DNA from: a virus
Direction: 5' to 3' (one strand)
DNA length: 22,897 bases
Virus record (IMG/VR): IMGVR_UViG_3300047491_000205
Coordinates: 1-22,897 of that record
Each line of letters starts with the position of its first letter. Within the stretch, counting starts at the first letter, position 1. Positions 10,948 to 20,150 of this stretch are shown here, one piece after another. A program made the position numbers and the translations under genes. The notes under the pieces were generated by a model. That model was not told the DNA's origin, searched no databases, and worked only from the letters and a program-made list of their open reading frames with translations.

Positions 10948-13884
10948 TTACGTTCTAATTACGGTGTGACGAGTCCAAGTATAAGTTGTTACTCCAGAAA
11001 CGCCTGCCTCTGGTGTAACAAGTAAGCGGAAAAGACCAGCATCAATTGTTGATCCAATGGAAACGATTTGATTTGGTTCATACATTACAGCAAATTCTTG
11101 TGAGAATGCATTTGTTCCGTTATGCATACAAAGAACTTTCTGCGACTGAATATTTCCATTCCACTCAAAATATAATGTATATTCAGCAGTTCTAAAGTTA
11201 TAAGTAGAAACTCCAATGACATCAATCGATGTGGAAACACCCACGGATGCAGTAAATGTTGATGCTTTTGATTCGATACCAAAAGACTGAACCATAAACG
11301 AAGAAGTTAAAACATCAGTCTTAACACCAACTGCTTTAATCGTAGTAATTCCTACGTCACCACTTGCAGTAATACCCCAGGTTCCACCGATGCTAACTCC
11401 TCCGCCGCCAGTTGCATTAATTGTTGCAACACCACCAGCAATAGATGCTGTAATATTAGTACCAAAGTTAATAGTTGCCGCAGTACCAACTGGAGATCCA
11501 TCATCTTGGATAACAACACCAGAACCAGTTGCAACAACACCAGTTAGACCAGAACCATCACCAATGAATTGGTTTGCATATACTGTTCCCCAACGAAGCA
11601 AGGAAGTTCCAAGATCTCTAGTTAATGAAACATTTGGTACAATGCTGCTATCAACTCTTCCTGTAAATGTAACGGTATCTGATGTTGCATTTCCAAGATC
11701 TACGTCACCATTAAATGATGCTGTGCTAGTAACTGCCAATGTAGAACTTAATGTAGTTTGACCCGATACGCTAAGAGTATCATCAATAGTAGTTGTACCA
11801 CCAGCAGAATCGATTGTTAGATTACCAGTGGAAGTATCAATTTCATTATCACCTGCAATACCGATTCTAATATTATCAATTGTAGCTCCACCATTAGCAT
11901 CTAATAAACCATTAACTGTAGCTTGGTTAGAAACGGTCAGGTTTGTAAAAGCACCAGCAGAAGATCCTGGAATTGCAACCCAAGAAGATCCATCAAAGAA
12001 TTGGAATACTTTATCTGAAATATTATAAATTAAGGCACTTTCTTGAACAATTGAGTTCATTCCTGTTCTTTCTGCCGTTGTCAAAACTGGCATATAAGCA
12101 GGAGCTCTAACTGAAGCACTGTATTTTGCGTATCTCGCATCAATTGCACCAATAGGTAAATAACTTCCAATGCCAATTAGAGAATTAGTATTAACAAGTA
12201 AGTTACCTCTTTCAACTCTTAAAGCTCTATTCCATACTTGTAACGCACCAAGATCAATCTGTGATGCTGGAGTACCATCACCACCAACTCCATTATAAAT
12301 TGCAGTTGTACCGAATCCAACAACGCTATCTTTTGATGTAACTACATTACCCTCAACAAATACTTTATTGTTTTCACCAATTCCACCAGCAGTTACTCCA
12401 ATTCCCAATGCACCAAAAACTGCGGTTCCAGAAGAAGCATCAACTGCACAATTAGCACTTGAGGTATTAAACCCTACATTTCCTTGTATATTAACATTAT
12501 TAAGTGTGGTGATTCCTGAGTTAACATTGATGTTTTGTTGTAAAGGTGATGTAGGATCGCCTAAAATAACTCCACCAACTGCGATAGTTCCATTTGTAAA
12601 AATATTACCACCAAAGAAAGCATTCCCAGTAACTGTTGAAGTTCCAACAACATGAAGTTGTCTTTCTGGATTTGTTAATCCAATTCCCAAAGAACCATCA
12701 TAAGTTAAACACATCAATTCATCAAAGTTTTGACCATTTATCCATTGGAATCTACCAGTGTTAATTCCAGATGATCCAGCGTGTAGTAAGAAATTAAAGT
12801 TTCCTGGTGATTTATTATAAATGTCAAACTCACCAAGAGTATCTCCATATCTCAAGAATCCGCCTAGATTTCCTGTACCTCCAGTGATTGACTGAGCAAT
12901 TGAGATAATTGCTGGTCCCGAAGTAGAAGCAACTTCAACAAAAGTACTTCCTGCGTTTCCATTATCAATTTGTAAGTTTTTAGTTGGACTCGAAACACCG
13001 ATACCAACTCTTCTTGATACCCTAGCAGTAAATCCTGTTCCACCAGCACCAACATCAAATTGTCCACCAACAGTCGAAATACCTGGTATAGGAGTTGCAG
13101 CATCACCAGTAATCTCAATACTTAATGCTCTAATGCTTCTTGCACTTAAGAATCCGACAAAAATATCTGGTTCACCAATTAACGTTTGAGCTGTGCTCGC
13201 AATACCTATTACATTACCTTGTAAAGTTCCATCAAATCTGTTCCCAGCAGTAATAATTCCACTAATGTTTAGATTAGATGGAAAGCGATCATTATTAATA
13301 ATTGGAAGTCTATCATTACTTAAAGTTCCAACATCAATATTATCTGCATCCAACAACTGCAAATTAGACCCAAATCCAACGAAACTAAATGCGGTGAAAA
13401 TACCACTACTTACAATATCTCCCTGAGAATTAATACCAACACCAGTTTTACCTGCAATACCTGCCTGCCAAAGATTTGCCTGTCCAACTTGCAAAACAAA
13501 TCTTGGATCTCTCGTTGCAATACCAACATTTCCAACAGCATAAATGCTGGTAAATCCTAATCCAACATCAACATCTTGCCATTGAGATGTTGGTAGGTTG
13601 AGAAGAGTAGCACCATTTCCATAAAATTCTTTAGCGGTAATGATTCCGCTACTATTCATCGTAATCGCTGTTCCAGCAATTGTTAATTCTTTAACAGTCG
13701 CAATACCAACAGCGAAAAAATCTCTAGTTGTTGTAGTACCAACAACTTTAAGAGTGCCACGTACATCAAGAACTTCAGATGGAACCGAAGTTCCAATACC
13801 AACTAGACTACCTCTTACAATAAGATCATCATCATCGACCGCGATGCCATTTCTAAAGTTAAATGACTTCCTGATATTCGCCAT
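10948..13884 (-). CDS. Tail-fibre/adhesin-like structural protein, 978 residues
   Basis: Begins MANIRKSFNFRNGIAVDDDD. It is a long run of short Gly/Thr/Ser/Ile-rich beta repeats with recurrent motifs such as VGIGTSVPSEVLDVRG, VGIATRDPRFVLQVG and IGLTNPERQLHVVGT, typical of trimeric phage fibres. A block near residues 664-690 (RIGIAGDNEIDTSTGNLTI) is shared with the 1752-residue protein. The C-terminus after about 850 is a globular beta domain ending in TYTWTRHTVIRT that could be the receptor-binding tip. No chaperone domain is seen at its own end. It starts 13 bases after the upstream stop, with GATAAATA between. Confidence 0.85.
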   Translation of the reverse strand: MANIRKSFNFRNGIAVDDDDLIVRGSLVGIGTSVPSEVLDVRGTLKVVGTTTTRDFFAVGIATVKELTIAGTAITMNSSGIITAKEFYGNGATLLNLPTSQWQDVDVGLGFTSIYAVGNVGIATRDPRFVLQVGQANLWQAGIAGKTGVGINSQGDIVSSGIFTAFSFVGFGSNLQLLDADNIDVGTLSNDRLPIINNDRFPSNLNISGIITAGNRFDGTLQGNVIGIASTAQTLIGEPDIFVGFLSARSIRALSIEITGDAATPIPGISTVGGQFDVGAGGTGFTARVSRRVGIGVSSPTKNLQIDNGNAGSTFVEVASTSGPAIISIAQSITGGTGNLGGFLRYGDTLGEFDIYNKSPGNFNFLLHAGSSGINTGRFQWINGQNFDELMCLTYDGSLGIGLTNPERQLHVVGTSTVTGNAFFGGNIFTNGTIAVGGVILGDPTSPLQQNINVNSGITTLNNVNIQGNVGFNTSSANCAVDASSGTAVFGALGIGVTAGGIGENNKVFVEGNVVTSKDSVVGFGTTAIYNGVGGDGTPASQIDLGALQVWNRALRVERGNLLVNTNSLIGIGSYLPIGAIDARYAKYSASVRAPAYMPVLTTAERTGMNSIVQESALIYNISDKVFQFFDGSSWVAIPGSSAGAFTNLTVSNQATVNGLLDANGGATIDNIRIGIAGDNEIDTSTGNLTIDSAGGTTTIDDTLSVSGQTTLSSTLAVTSTASFNGDVDLGNATSDTVTFTGRVDSSIVPNVSLTRDLGTSLLRWGTVYANQFIGDGSGLTGVVATGSGVVIQDDGSPVGTAATINFGTNITASIAGGVATINATGGGGVSIGGTWGITASGDVGITTIKAVGVKTDVLTSSFMVQSFGIESKASTFTASVGVSTSIDVIGVSTYNFRTAEYTLYFEWNGNIQSQKVLCMHNGTNAFSQEFAVMYEPNQIVSIGSTIDAGLFRLLVTPEAGVSGVTTYTWTRHTVIRT

Positions 13885-13897
13885 CTTGTTTTTTTAG

Positions 13898-16800
13898 TTA
13901 TTTATCTGAGAGTTTTTCCTCTAGTTTCTCAACCTTAGCATTTAATTCTTTAATTGCTTCGATCAGAAGAGGAACAATTTTTTGATAATCAACAGCAAGA
14001 TAACCGTTGTCTCTTTCAGTAACAATTTGTGGAAGAACTTCCTTAATTTCTTGAGCGACAACACCTACATCTTCACCAGTATGATGTGACTTATCATTCC
14101 AAGTAAATGTATTACCACTAATCGACAATACTTTTGCAAGAGGATCGTCAATTGGTGTGATATTATCTTTTAGTCTATAGTCAGAACTATAGAATGCAGT
14201 GATGTCATCAGTAACACTGAGAATACCAGTAATTCTTGTGTGAGTTGTAATTGCAACAAGACTTCCAGTCGTTGCTCCGATACTTAGGTTTCCAGTCGAA
14301 GAGTTAATTGTATTAGGATCTAAAAGTCCAATCCTTACATTTCTAAATGTTGCACCTGTGCTACAGTTAACTACACCAACAAAAGTGCTAATACCAGTAA
14401 CAATCGAAGAACCAGCGATACCAATGTTTTCACCAATGAATACGTTACGATCAATTCCAACACCGCCATCAATAAGAACAGCACCAGTATCTTTGCTTAC
14501 AGATTGAGTGACATTAGTTACACTCAGTTCACTAGTAATTTTTAAAGTGTTGTCCATAATTGTTGGACCATTCACTTTAACTTCATTATTAAACGTTACT
14601 GGTCCATCAAATTGTGAAAGTGCGGTATTCGAGGAACCACCCTCAACACGAATTCTCTCCTTAACAAGAACTTCATCAAATACAACACTAAGTCTGGTTG
14701 TATCTTGCCCTCTTACGGTAGGAACTGGGATATCAAAGGTTGTTTGAGTACCAGAAGAAGATGAGTACTTGGTATTGCCGATGAAGAAGTCTCCATCGTT
14801 GTTCATACCAGTATAAGCGATGTTTCCACCTGCAGTTTCTTGAGCTTGTGCAAGATAACTTTCTTGTTCGGTAAGAGTTTTTACCTGAACCTGTGGTAAT
14901 CCAGTTGAATAGTTACCAGGACCATAACCAAGATACTCAAATGTGTGACCAGAAGCACGAACAACAGATGGTCTACGGAACTCAACAGCGATTGGTCTTA
15001 TTTTCTTGATTAAAGATCCAACTTGATGGTCTTCTCTTAGAGTTCCTAACTGACCTCTAGCAACTTGTAATTTATCATTATTAGTACCAGTCAAAGTAGA
15101 ACTGGTAACTCTCATTATTTCATTATCAATCTGAATATAAGAACCGACAGGGAATCTTGATGTTGTAGAAATTCCTGAAGTAATTTCTACCTTAAATGAT
15201 GTTTGAGTCGTAACCGTCTCATTTAATCTTAAAGTCTCATTAGCATAAACAGTAACTGTTCTTCCACCAAAATCTCCAGGATTTGCATTATTTGCAGAAT
15301 AGAATGACTTAAGGATATATGCAGGAGAAGTTAGACTTGATTGTGTAATTGCCGAGAAAGTGTTGACTCCAACTTTTTCTTTGACAAAGAAACTACCAAG
15401 ATTTGTATTACTTGCATTTCTAACAGTGAAAGAATTGCCAGCAAGTAGACCGTGAGCAGATGCACAAGTAAACGTAGTTATTCCCGTTGTCGTATCAAAA
15501 GTAGATGAAGTAACAGTAGGTGTTGGTCCAACGTGAATTAAATATTGACCAGGAACAAGTCTTGGATCGACACCAGCACGATGGTGAATTGCAATTTGAT
15601 TCTTTGCAGGGAAAGATGAAATTCTAAAATACCCACCAGAAGTTGTACCAATACCAGTAACTTGTACGGTATCACCAAGTGCTGAAGAAAGTCCAACAAT
15701 CGAAACTGTTATGCCAGCACCAACACCAGCGCCAATAACTGATGTATCAAAGTCAAGTTCTTCACCGTTTGTATAAGCCGAACCACCAGTAATAATATCA
15801 ACTGATGTAATTGTTCCACTAGAAATATTAACTTTTGCAGTGGCACCATCCCAAGTTGCTGTTCCGTTATTAAACAGTTTTACATTATAGAATGTGCCAT
15901 TATTGTATCCATTTCCACCAGCAAAACTTGCAACAGTTGCAATACCAGAAAGATTATGCTCTTTGCTTAAGGTTAAAGTAGAAATTCCAACAGATGTTGT
16001 AATACCAGTGATTCTTAATCCAAACCCAAGATCAGTTGTGAACTTATCAATTGTTTCTCTGGTAACACTGTTTCTTAAATCATTAGTTATAACAGCGCCA
16101 AGTGGACTTCTCTTTGCATAAGTTTTTGCTGTTGGTGGATTATCATCAATATTATCTTTATCTGATTGTGGATAAAAATCATTGATATTTTGACTATATT
16201 TAATGTCTGTAAATTCTTCTTCGATTGAATTATCAGAATTTAGTAGATATAATTGATAGATACCATCCTGAACTTGATAAATGTATGGTGTAATAACATC
16301 CTTACGATAAATGAAGATATTAGATCTTAAATCATTCCTTTCAAATCTTGGGAGATTGACATCTCGGGTGTTATTATCATTTAAATATGTACCTACACTA
16401 TGACCTAAACCATCAACATCGGTAGTATTATATTGGAATTGTTTGTCTGAAACTGCTGTAACCTCGAAAGTTCCATTAAAACCAATATTATCATCTGCAC
16501 CCAAATTAGTGGTGCTCTTAACTTTTTTAATGTTAACTCTATCACCTACTTTTAAATTGTGAGGAAGTTCAGTTAAGACAGTGACTGTTGGTGAAGAGTA
16601 TGTACACGTTGCAATTAAACCAGGATTTCTTTGGAAGTCGAAGTCTAAATCTGTAATGGTGTTTGTCGTTAGATCTAAATTCGCTCTAGGACCCGTGGAG
16701 CTGGATTCTTGAATAATAAATCCTTCGCTTGGATCTTTAGAGTTAAATGCTTCTTTAGGAATAACAACTTGTACTTTGTAAAGTTTGTCATCCAAACTTC

Positions 16801-19156
16801 TGGAATCATCAAAACGTTTTACATAAGCAACATCCGTTCTGACTGTTAAATTACCAACTCCTTCTGTTCTGAGTGCGTTGTAAATTTGGTTTCCAGAATT
16901 AACGTGAATAAACCAATTTCGATAAACAGGGTCATACTGAACAGGATGTCCAATATCTCCAGCTTGCTTATCTGAAACGGCACTTACGATTGATAAATTA
17001 GTTCCACCATAAATTGTAAGTGCCGTTCCATTGTCAGCATTTGTTTTTGATGATGCAATCTTGATTGTAGTATTGCTATCATAAATCGCATAATAAAGAG
17101 TATTTTCTACAAGATTTTCTGGAAGGTCTCCATTGTCACTAAAGATTCTAATACTTTCTCCCGTTTTAAGGTCGTGGAATCCGATAGTGAAGATATTATT
17201 TACATCAGGACCTGAGGTAACTCTATATTTCTTTTCTGAAATATTAGTTCCTGTTGCTTGAGTAGATCCTGCACCAATTGCTTCATTAACCATATAAATG
17301 GTTGCTTCACTAGTTGCAGCGCCAATGTTGACATATAACTTGTCATCATTTTTAGAACCAACGCGATATCCTTGAATAATTGTTGGTGGAATATCATCTT
17401 GAGCAGTAAATCCATAAAGATATAAATGACTACTAATACCAACAGCAGTTGTTAACCCAACATCCAATGAAATCCAATCAATGTCTGCAAGTTCACTAAC
17501 GATTGCTTTAGGTGGAACAATTGCTGTGATATATCCTTTGTCGTCTTTTGTAAATGCTTCTTTCTTAAATCCTTCAGCGTATAATGAGAATTGTCCGAAG
17601 TTTGAGTTCGAGTTAGTAATCGAAGCATCTGCTCCATTTACTGCATAAAAATGTTTATGGAATCCGATCGCAAAAACAGAAACAATCTGAATAACAGCAT
17701 CATTGGACTGTTTAATGTGTGCAGTTTGCCAACCTGGTCTATAAACAGCCTCAGAATCAAAGTGATAAACAGTATCAATATCTGTAGATGATGATCCTGC
17801 GGAAAGATCAGCTGCTGTTACCTTTGTAATATTAATTCCTTCATATTTTCTACTTGACTTGTTATACTTAACAAATGCACGGTCATCTTTTTGTAGCGAG
17901 ATAGCAGTAAACTGTGCAACAACCATTGAACGGAAACCATCTGCATTCTTTCCGTCAGCGTGCATCCCCTGCATACCCCATACAGAACGTAGCGATACGT
18001 TAAAGATGTAAGGGGATGCTCCAGAAACTGTATCAGTTTCAATCGTGATTGTTGCACCAGAAACTGGAGGTGCTGGATCTAAATTAATTCTAGGTGCTGG
18101 GAGAATATATGTAAATTGATTATCTGCTAAAACTTGTGTAACTTTAGTAGAAATATTGTAGTCTTCTACACCAACTCCTTTAATTTTAATCGGAGTTCCT
18201 GCAGTAAATCCGTGCTCTGTTGCTGTAGTTACTGTAATAACCGTTGTTGGAGTAAATCCGTCACCCGAAATAAGAGTTGAGATATTAATAGGGTCTGATG
18301 CAAATGCACCAACGATTTCCCATTCTGCTCTCTGCTTAGCGAAACCAAGAGGAAGTGCTGGATACTTTTGGTCAATATCTCTACCCGATCCTGTATTATA
18401 TGCGTTCGAAAGTTTCGCATAATACATATCAAGGTCGGTTAACTCAAAACCAGGAACCTTGTTTACACCATCAGCATACTCAAAACAAGTTAGTTTGTGG
18501 TGAGAGAATGTTGGTGTTGATTGGTTGTTTTCAGAAGAGTCTACAGGGTCTGTATAAACAAGACCTGTTTCTAGACCATCGAAGAAAGTAAACTGCCAGA
18601 AATAACAAGTACCAGTAATTCTAAAGATAGCACTATCTGGTGCATCGGGATCAGTAGGATTAGGTACATACTTAGGACGAATCTTAGTTTTTCTAAGATC
18701 AAGACCCACCAATGAAGTTCCTCTAGGAACAATAACACCACCATTAACACTATTAAACTTATAAAGCTGGTTGCTTGGATCAGTTAGATCAAATGAAGAT
18801 TCAAGAGATAAACCAAACTGCAATCCTGCAGGAGATTCTGAACCAGCGCCAGCGGATGGTGCAACTGCAATCGCAGATCCAGAAACGTTTTTAATTCTAT
18901 AACCAGGTCTGTTATCAATTACGTGTTCACCTGGAAAAAGAAGAATCGTAGTTTTTTCTACAAGATCGTTATTGCTACCTCTTAAATAAGAGAATCTCGC
19001 AGACTCAATAAGAGCTCTCTGAATCGTTTTAAAAGGTTTTGTAAGTGAGTTACCCTGATTATCAATGCTGTCTGTGGCATCAAGATCGCTTGGGTTTACA
19101 TAAAGAATACGACCTTCAGTATTCTTAATAAAATTCTCTAGTCTATTAAGAGGCAT
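13898..19156 (-). CDS. Giant beta-helix virion protein with C-terminal S74 chaperone, 1752 residues
   Basis: The N-terminus (ILYVNPSDLDATDS, SLTKPFKTIQRALIESA, then TTILLFPGEHVIDN) matches the opening of right-handed parallel beta-helix, pectate-lyase-like proteins. The middle is a long series of beta modules with 'GIGT' and 'TTVTTATEHGF' type repeats. The last 95 residues are an intramolecular chaperone of the endosialidase/S74 type: SDYRLKDNI with Ser1658 and Lys1663 in the catalytic spacing, then VGVVAQEIKEVLPQIV and a coiled coil (AIKELNAKVEKLEEKL). In that family the domain trimerises the fibre and then cuts itself off. It is the first and largest gene of the fibre operon, probably a side fibre or spike. 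It has no normal ribosome binding site; a 16-base palindrome lies there instead. Confidence 0.88.
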   Translation of the reverse strand: MPLNRLENFIKNTEGRILYVNPSDLDATDSIDNQGNSLTKPFKTIQRALIESARFSYLRGSNNDLVEKTTILLFPGEHVIDNRPGYRIKNVSGSAIAVAPSAGAGSESPAGLQFGLSLESSFDLTDPSNQLYKFNSVNGGVIVPRGTSLVGLDLRKTKIRPKYVPNPTDPDAPDSAIFRITGTCYFWQFTFFDGLETGLVYTDPVDSSENNQSTPTFSHHKLTCFEYADGVNKVPGFELTDLDMYYAKLSNAYNTGSGRDIDQKYPALPLGFAKQRAEWEIVGAFASDPINISTLISGDGFTPTTVITVTTATEHGFTAGTPIKIKGVGVEDYNISTKVTQVLADNQFTYILPAPRINLDPAPPVSGATITIETDTVSGASPYIFNVSLRSVWGMQGMHADGKNADGFRSMVVAQFTAISLQKDDRAFVKYNKSSRKYEGINITKVTAADLSAGSSSTDIDTVYHFDSEAVYRPGWQTAHIKQSNDAVIQIVSVFAIGFHKHFYAVNGADASITNSNSNFGQFSLYAEGFKKEAFTKDDKGYITAIVPPKAIVSELADIDWISLDVGLTTAVGISSHLYLYGFTAQDDIPPTIIQGYRVGSKNDDKLYVNIGAATSEATIYMVNEAIGAGSTQATGTNISEKKYRVTSGPDVNNIFTIGFHDLKTGESIRIFSDNGDLPENLVENTLYYAIYDSNTTIKIASSKTNADNGTALTIYGGTNLSIVSAVSDKQAGDIGHPVQYDPVYRNWFIHVNSGNQIYNALRTEGVGNLTVRTDVAYVKRFDDSRSLDDKLYKVQVVIPKEAFNSKDPSEGFIIQESSSTGPRANLDLTTNTITDLDFDFQRNPGLIATCTYSSPTVTVLTELPHNLKVGDRVNIKKVKSTTNLGADDNIGFNGTFEVTAVSDKQFQYNTTDVDGLGHSVGTYLNDNNTRDVNLPRFERNDLRSNIFIYRKDVITPYIYQVQDGIYQLYLLNSDNSIEEEFTDIKYSQNINDFYPQSDKDNIDDNPPTAKTYAKRSPLGAVITNDLRNSVTRETIDKFTTDLGFGLRITGITTSVGISTLTLSKEHNLSGIATVASFAGGNGYNNGTFYNVKLFNNGTATWDGATAKVNISSGTITSVDIITGGSAYTNGEELDFDTSVIGAGVGAGITVSIVGLSSALGDTVQVTGIGTTSGGYFRISSFPAKNQIAIHHRAGVDPRLVPGQYLIHVGPTPTVTSSTFDTTTGITTFTCASAHGLLAGNSFTVRNASNTNLGSFFVKEKVGVNTFSAITQSSLTSPAYILKSFYSANNANPGDFGGRTVTVYANETLRLNETVTTQTSFKVEITSGISTTSRFPVGSYIQIDNEIMRVTSSTLTGTNNDKLQVARGQLGTLREDHQVGSLIKKIRPIAVEFRRPSVVRASGHTFEYLGYGPGNYSTGLPQVQVKTLTEQESYLAQAQETAGGNIAYTGMNNDGDFFIGNTKYSSSSGTQTTFDIPVPTVRGQDTTRLSVVFDEVLVKERIRVEGGSSNTALSQFDGPVTFNNEVKVNGPTIMDNTLKITSELSVTNVTQSVSKDTGAVLIDGGVGIDRNVFIGENIGIAGSSIVTGISTFVGVVNCSTGATFRNVRIGLLDPNTINSSTGNLSIGATTGSLVAITTHTRITGILSVTDDITAFYSSDYRLKDNITPIDDPLAKVLSISGNTFTWNDKSHHTGEDVGVVAQEIKEVLPQIVTERDNGYLAVDYQKIVPLLIEAIKELNAKVEKLEEKLSDK
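13899..13906 (-). promoter_or_regulatory. Late-promoter-like motif GATAAATA
   Basis: Matches the T4 late consensus at seven of eight positions (GATAAATA versus TATAAATA), overlapping the last two codons of the 1752-residue gene. It lies 14 bases before the ATG of the 978-residue gene and could start a separate late transcript for the second fibre. Confidence 0.5.
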
Positions 19157-19161
19157 CGGAT

Positions 19162-19177
19162 TATATTGGCCAATATA
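19162..19177. repeat. 16-base perfect palindrome before the 1752-residue gene
   Basis: TATATTGGCCAATATA is a perfect two-fold palindrome, five bases upstream of ATG 19156, exactly where a ribosome binding site would be; no Shine-Dalgarno is visible. As DNA it is a possible operator for a dimeric protein. As RNA it would form only a weak six-pair AU stem. Confidence 0.6.
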
Positions 19178-19188
19178 TTTCTATGTTT

Positions 19189-19196
19189 TATTTAGT
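19189..19196 (-). promoter_or_regulatory. Late-promoter-like motif ACTAAATA at a stop codon
   Basis: The stop TAA of the 100-residue gene plus ATA forms the TAAATA core about 35 bases before the giant fibre gene. It is identical to the motif at 5714-5721. It is probably the entry point for late transcription of the fibre operon, which needs high expression. Confidence 0.5.
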
Positions 19197-19494
19197 TAGT
19201 CAAATCTTCCTCATCATACTCAATCACATCATCGGGCATATCTTCAGGATTTTCTAACTCAACTGGAAAAAAGCAAGGATGTGCCTCTTCATCTATCAAA
19301 TAGAAAGAGTTTCTGTACAAGTCTTCTGGTTCAAATGTTCGAAATTTATCTGCTTCTCTACAAAGATCTTGATCGTACAAATGACCTTCTGGTAGTTCAT
19401 CAAACGTAAATGGAATCTCGTTGATGAAATACATTTTCACGATCATACTGCCATCATTATACCAGCAGTATGCGTGAGTGATTTTGTAAGACAT
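19192..19494 (-). CDS. Hypothetical protein, 100 residues
   Basis: Begins MSYKITHAYCWYNDGSMIVK. The first half is aromatic with beta character (MIVKMYFINEIPFTFDELPE). The second half is strongly acidic (ELENPEDMPDDVIEYDEEDL). Cysteines at residues 10, 45 and 74 have no metal-site spacing. It is preceded by AATAAATA and followed by the giant fibre gene. It could be a small chaperone or assembly factor by position, but nothing in the sequence proves that. Confidence 0.72.
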   Translation of the reverse strand: MSYKITHAYCWYNDGSMIVKMYFINEIPFTFDELPEGHLYDQDLCREADKFRTFEPEDLYRNSFYLIDEEAHPCFFPVELENPEDMPDDVIEYDEEDLTN

Positions 19495-19514
19495 AGGAAA
19501 GTTCCCATATCTTA

Positions 19515-19522
19515 TATTTATT
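19515..19522 (-). promoter_or_regulatory. Late promoter motif AATAAATA at a stop codon
   Basis: AATAAATA matches the T4 late consensus at seven of eight positions. The stop codon of the HNH gene lies inside it. The ATG of the 100-residue gene is 20 bases downstream, a normal leader length. Confidence 0.6.
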
Positions 19523-19982
19523 TTTTGTTCTTACCCCTATAAGTATCAGTTTGAGCGTGGCAGTTGGGGCATAAAATACGAAGGTTTTCTAAACGATTAT
19601 CGTGGTGATTGCCGTTTATGTGGTCAAGTTCAATAGGTGCTGGTTTTCCATTCCATTTGGTTATACCACAACACTCACACTTATGTTGTTTAAGACCTTC
19701 TGATAATAGACGATTTTTTAGACGGAATGACTGAACTACTATATCTTCTTTCAAATATTCTTCAATAAGTTTTTTTGGTCCAAGAGTTTTACCTTTACTC
19801 CAACCCTGTCCGTTAGGTCCTGAAAGTAAACTAACTCCCAATTGCTTCATTCTGCTTTGAGCTACTTTATAATTTCCACCTGCTTCTTTTAATCCAAGTT
19901 TAAATAATACTTGCCTAATACTTGTTGAAGTTTTGACCGCTTCTACGAATTGTTCATCCGTATAGTTTCTAGGCATTGGCAT
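19518..19982 (-). CDS. HNH homing-type endonuclease, 154 residues
   Basis: The C-terminal half holds a zinc-bound HNH nuclease: C102/C105 (KCECCGITKW), the D120-H121 core (PIELDHINGNHHDNRLENLR), and CPNCH with C138, C141 and H142. The N-terminal half (NYTDEQFVEAVKTSTSIRQV, LFKLGLKEAGGN) looks like a helical DNA-binding region, as found in free-standing phage HNH endonucleases. It likely cuts DNA of competing phages at a related site and spreads itself. It follows the tRNA cluster, a usual insertion place, and has its own perfect late promoter. A start two codons later (MPRNYT) is possible. Confidence 0.88.
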   Translation of the reverse strand: MPMPRNYTDEQFVEAVKTSTSIRQVLFKLGLKEAGGNYKVAQSRMKQLGVSLLSGPNGQGWSKGKTLGPKKLIEEYLKEDIVVQSFRLKNRLLSEGLKQHKCECCGITKWNGKPAPIELDHINGNHHDNRLENLRILCPNCHAQTDTYRGKNKK

Positions 19983-20005
19983 ATTTAAACAGGCAATTGT
20001 ATAGT

Positions 20006-20013
20006 TATTTATA
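20006..20013 (-). promoter_or_regulatory. Perfect T4-type late promoter TATAAATA
   Basis: Minus-strand TATAAATA, all eight bases of the T4 late consensus, lies 23 bases upstream of the first HNH start codon and 22 bases after the first tRNA gene. This is a gene-specific late promoter for the endonuclease. Confidence 0.7.
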
Positions 20014-20035
20014 TGCCTTTTCCGTTATTTTTAAG

Positions 20036-20108
20036 TAGGCGTGAGTGGATTCGAACCACCGCTGGAGGACTTTTAAGGTCCCTGTCTCTTCCGCTGGACT
20101 ACACGCCC
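20036..20108 (-). tRNA. tRNA, anticodon UAA (Leu by anticodon), class I shape
   Basis: The 73 bases fold into a complete cloverleaf: acceptor GGGCGTG/CACGCCT (first pair G-U), anticodon stem GGGAC/GTCCT with loop CTTAAAA, T stem GGTGG/CCACT with loop TTCGAAT, and discriminator A. CCA is not encoded. The anticodon UAA reads the leucine codon UUA, which is useful for an AT-rich phage. However, the variable loop has only five bases (CCAGC), while bacterial leucine tRNAs have a long variable arm. The isotype is therefore uncertain. A near-perfect sigma70 promoter precedes it. Confidence 0.85.
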
Positions 20109-20120
20109 GTGTATGGGACC

Positions 20121-20149
20121 ATTATAACTCATAGAGTTGTAGTGGTCAA
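20121..20149 (-). promoter_or_regulatory. Sigma70 promoter between tRNA genes
   Basis: TTGACC (20149-20144, five of six), a 17-base spacer and a perfect TATAAT (20126-20121). It ends about 13 bases before the UAA tRNA and would transcribe it early, independently of the other two tRNAs. Confidence 0.75.
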
Positions 20150-20150
20150 G

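Noticed and set aside
11390-13897. Several plus-strand open frames of 66-123 codons opposite the fibre gene
   Set aside because: Low-complexity Pro/Val/Thr-rich translations are shadows of Gly/Thr-rich repeats on the minus strand; no gene signals.
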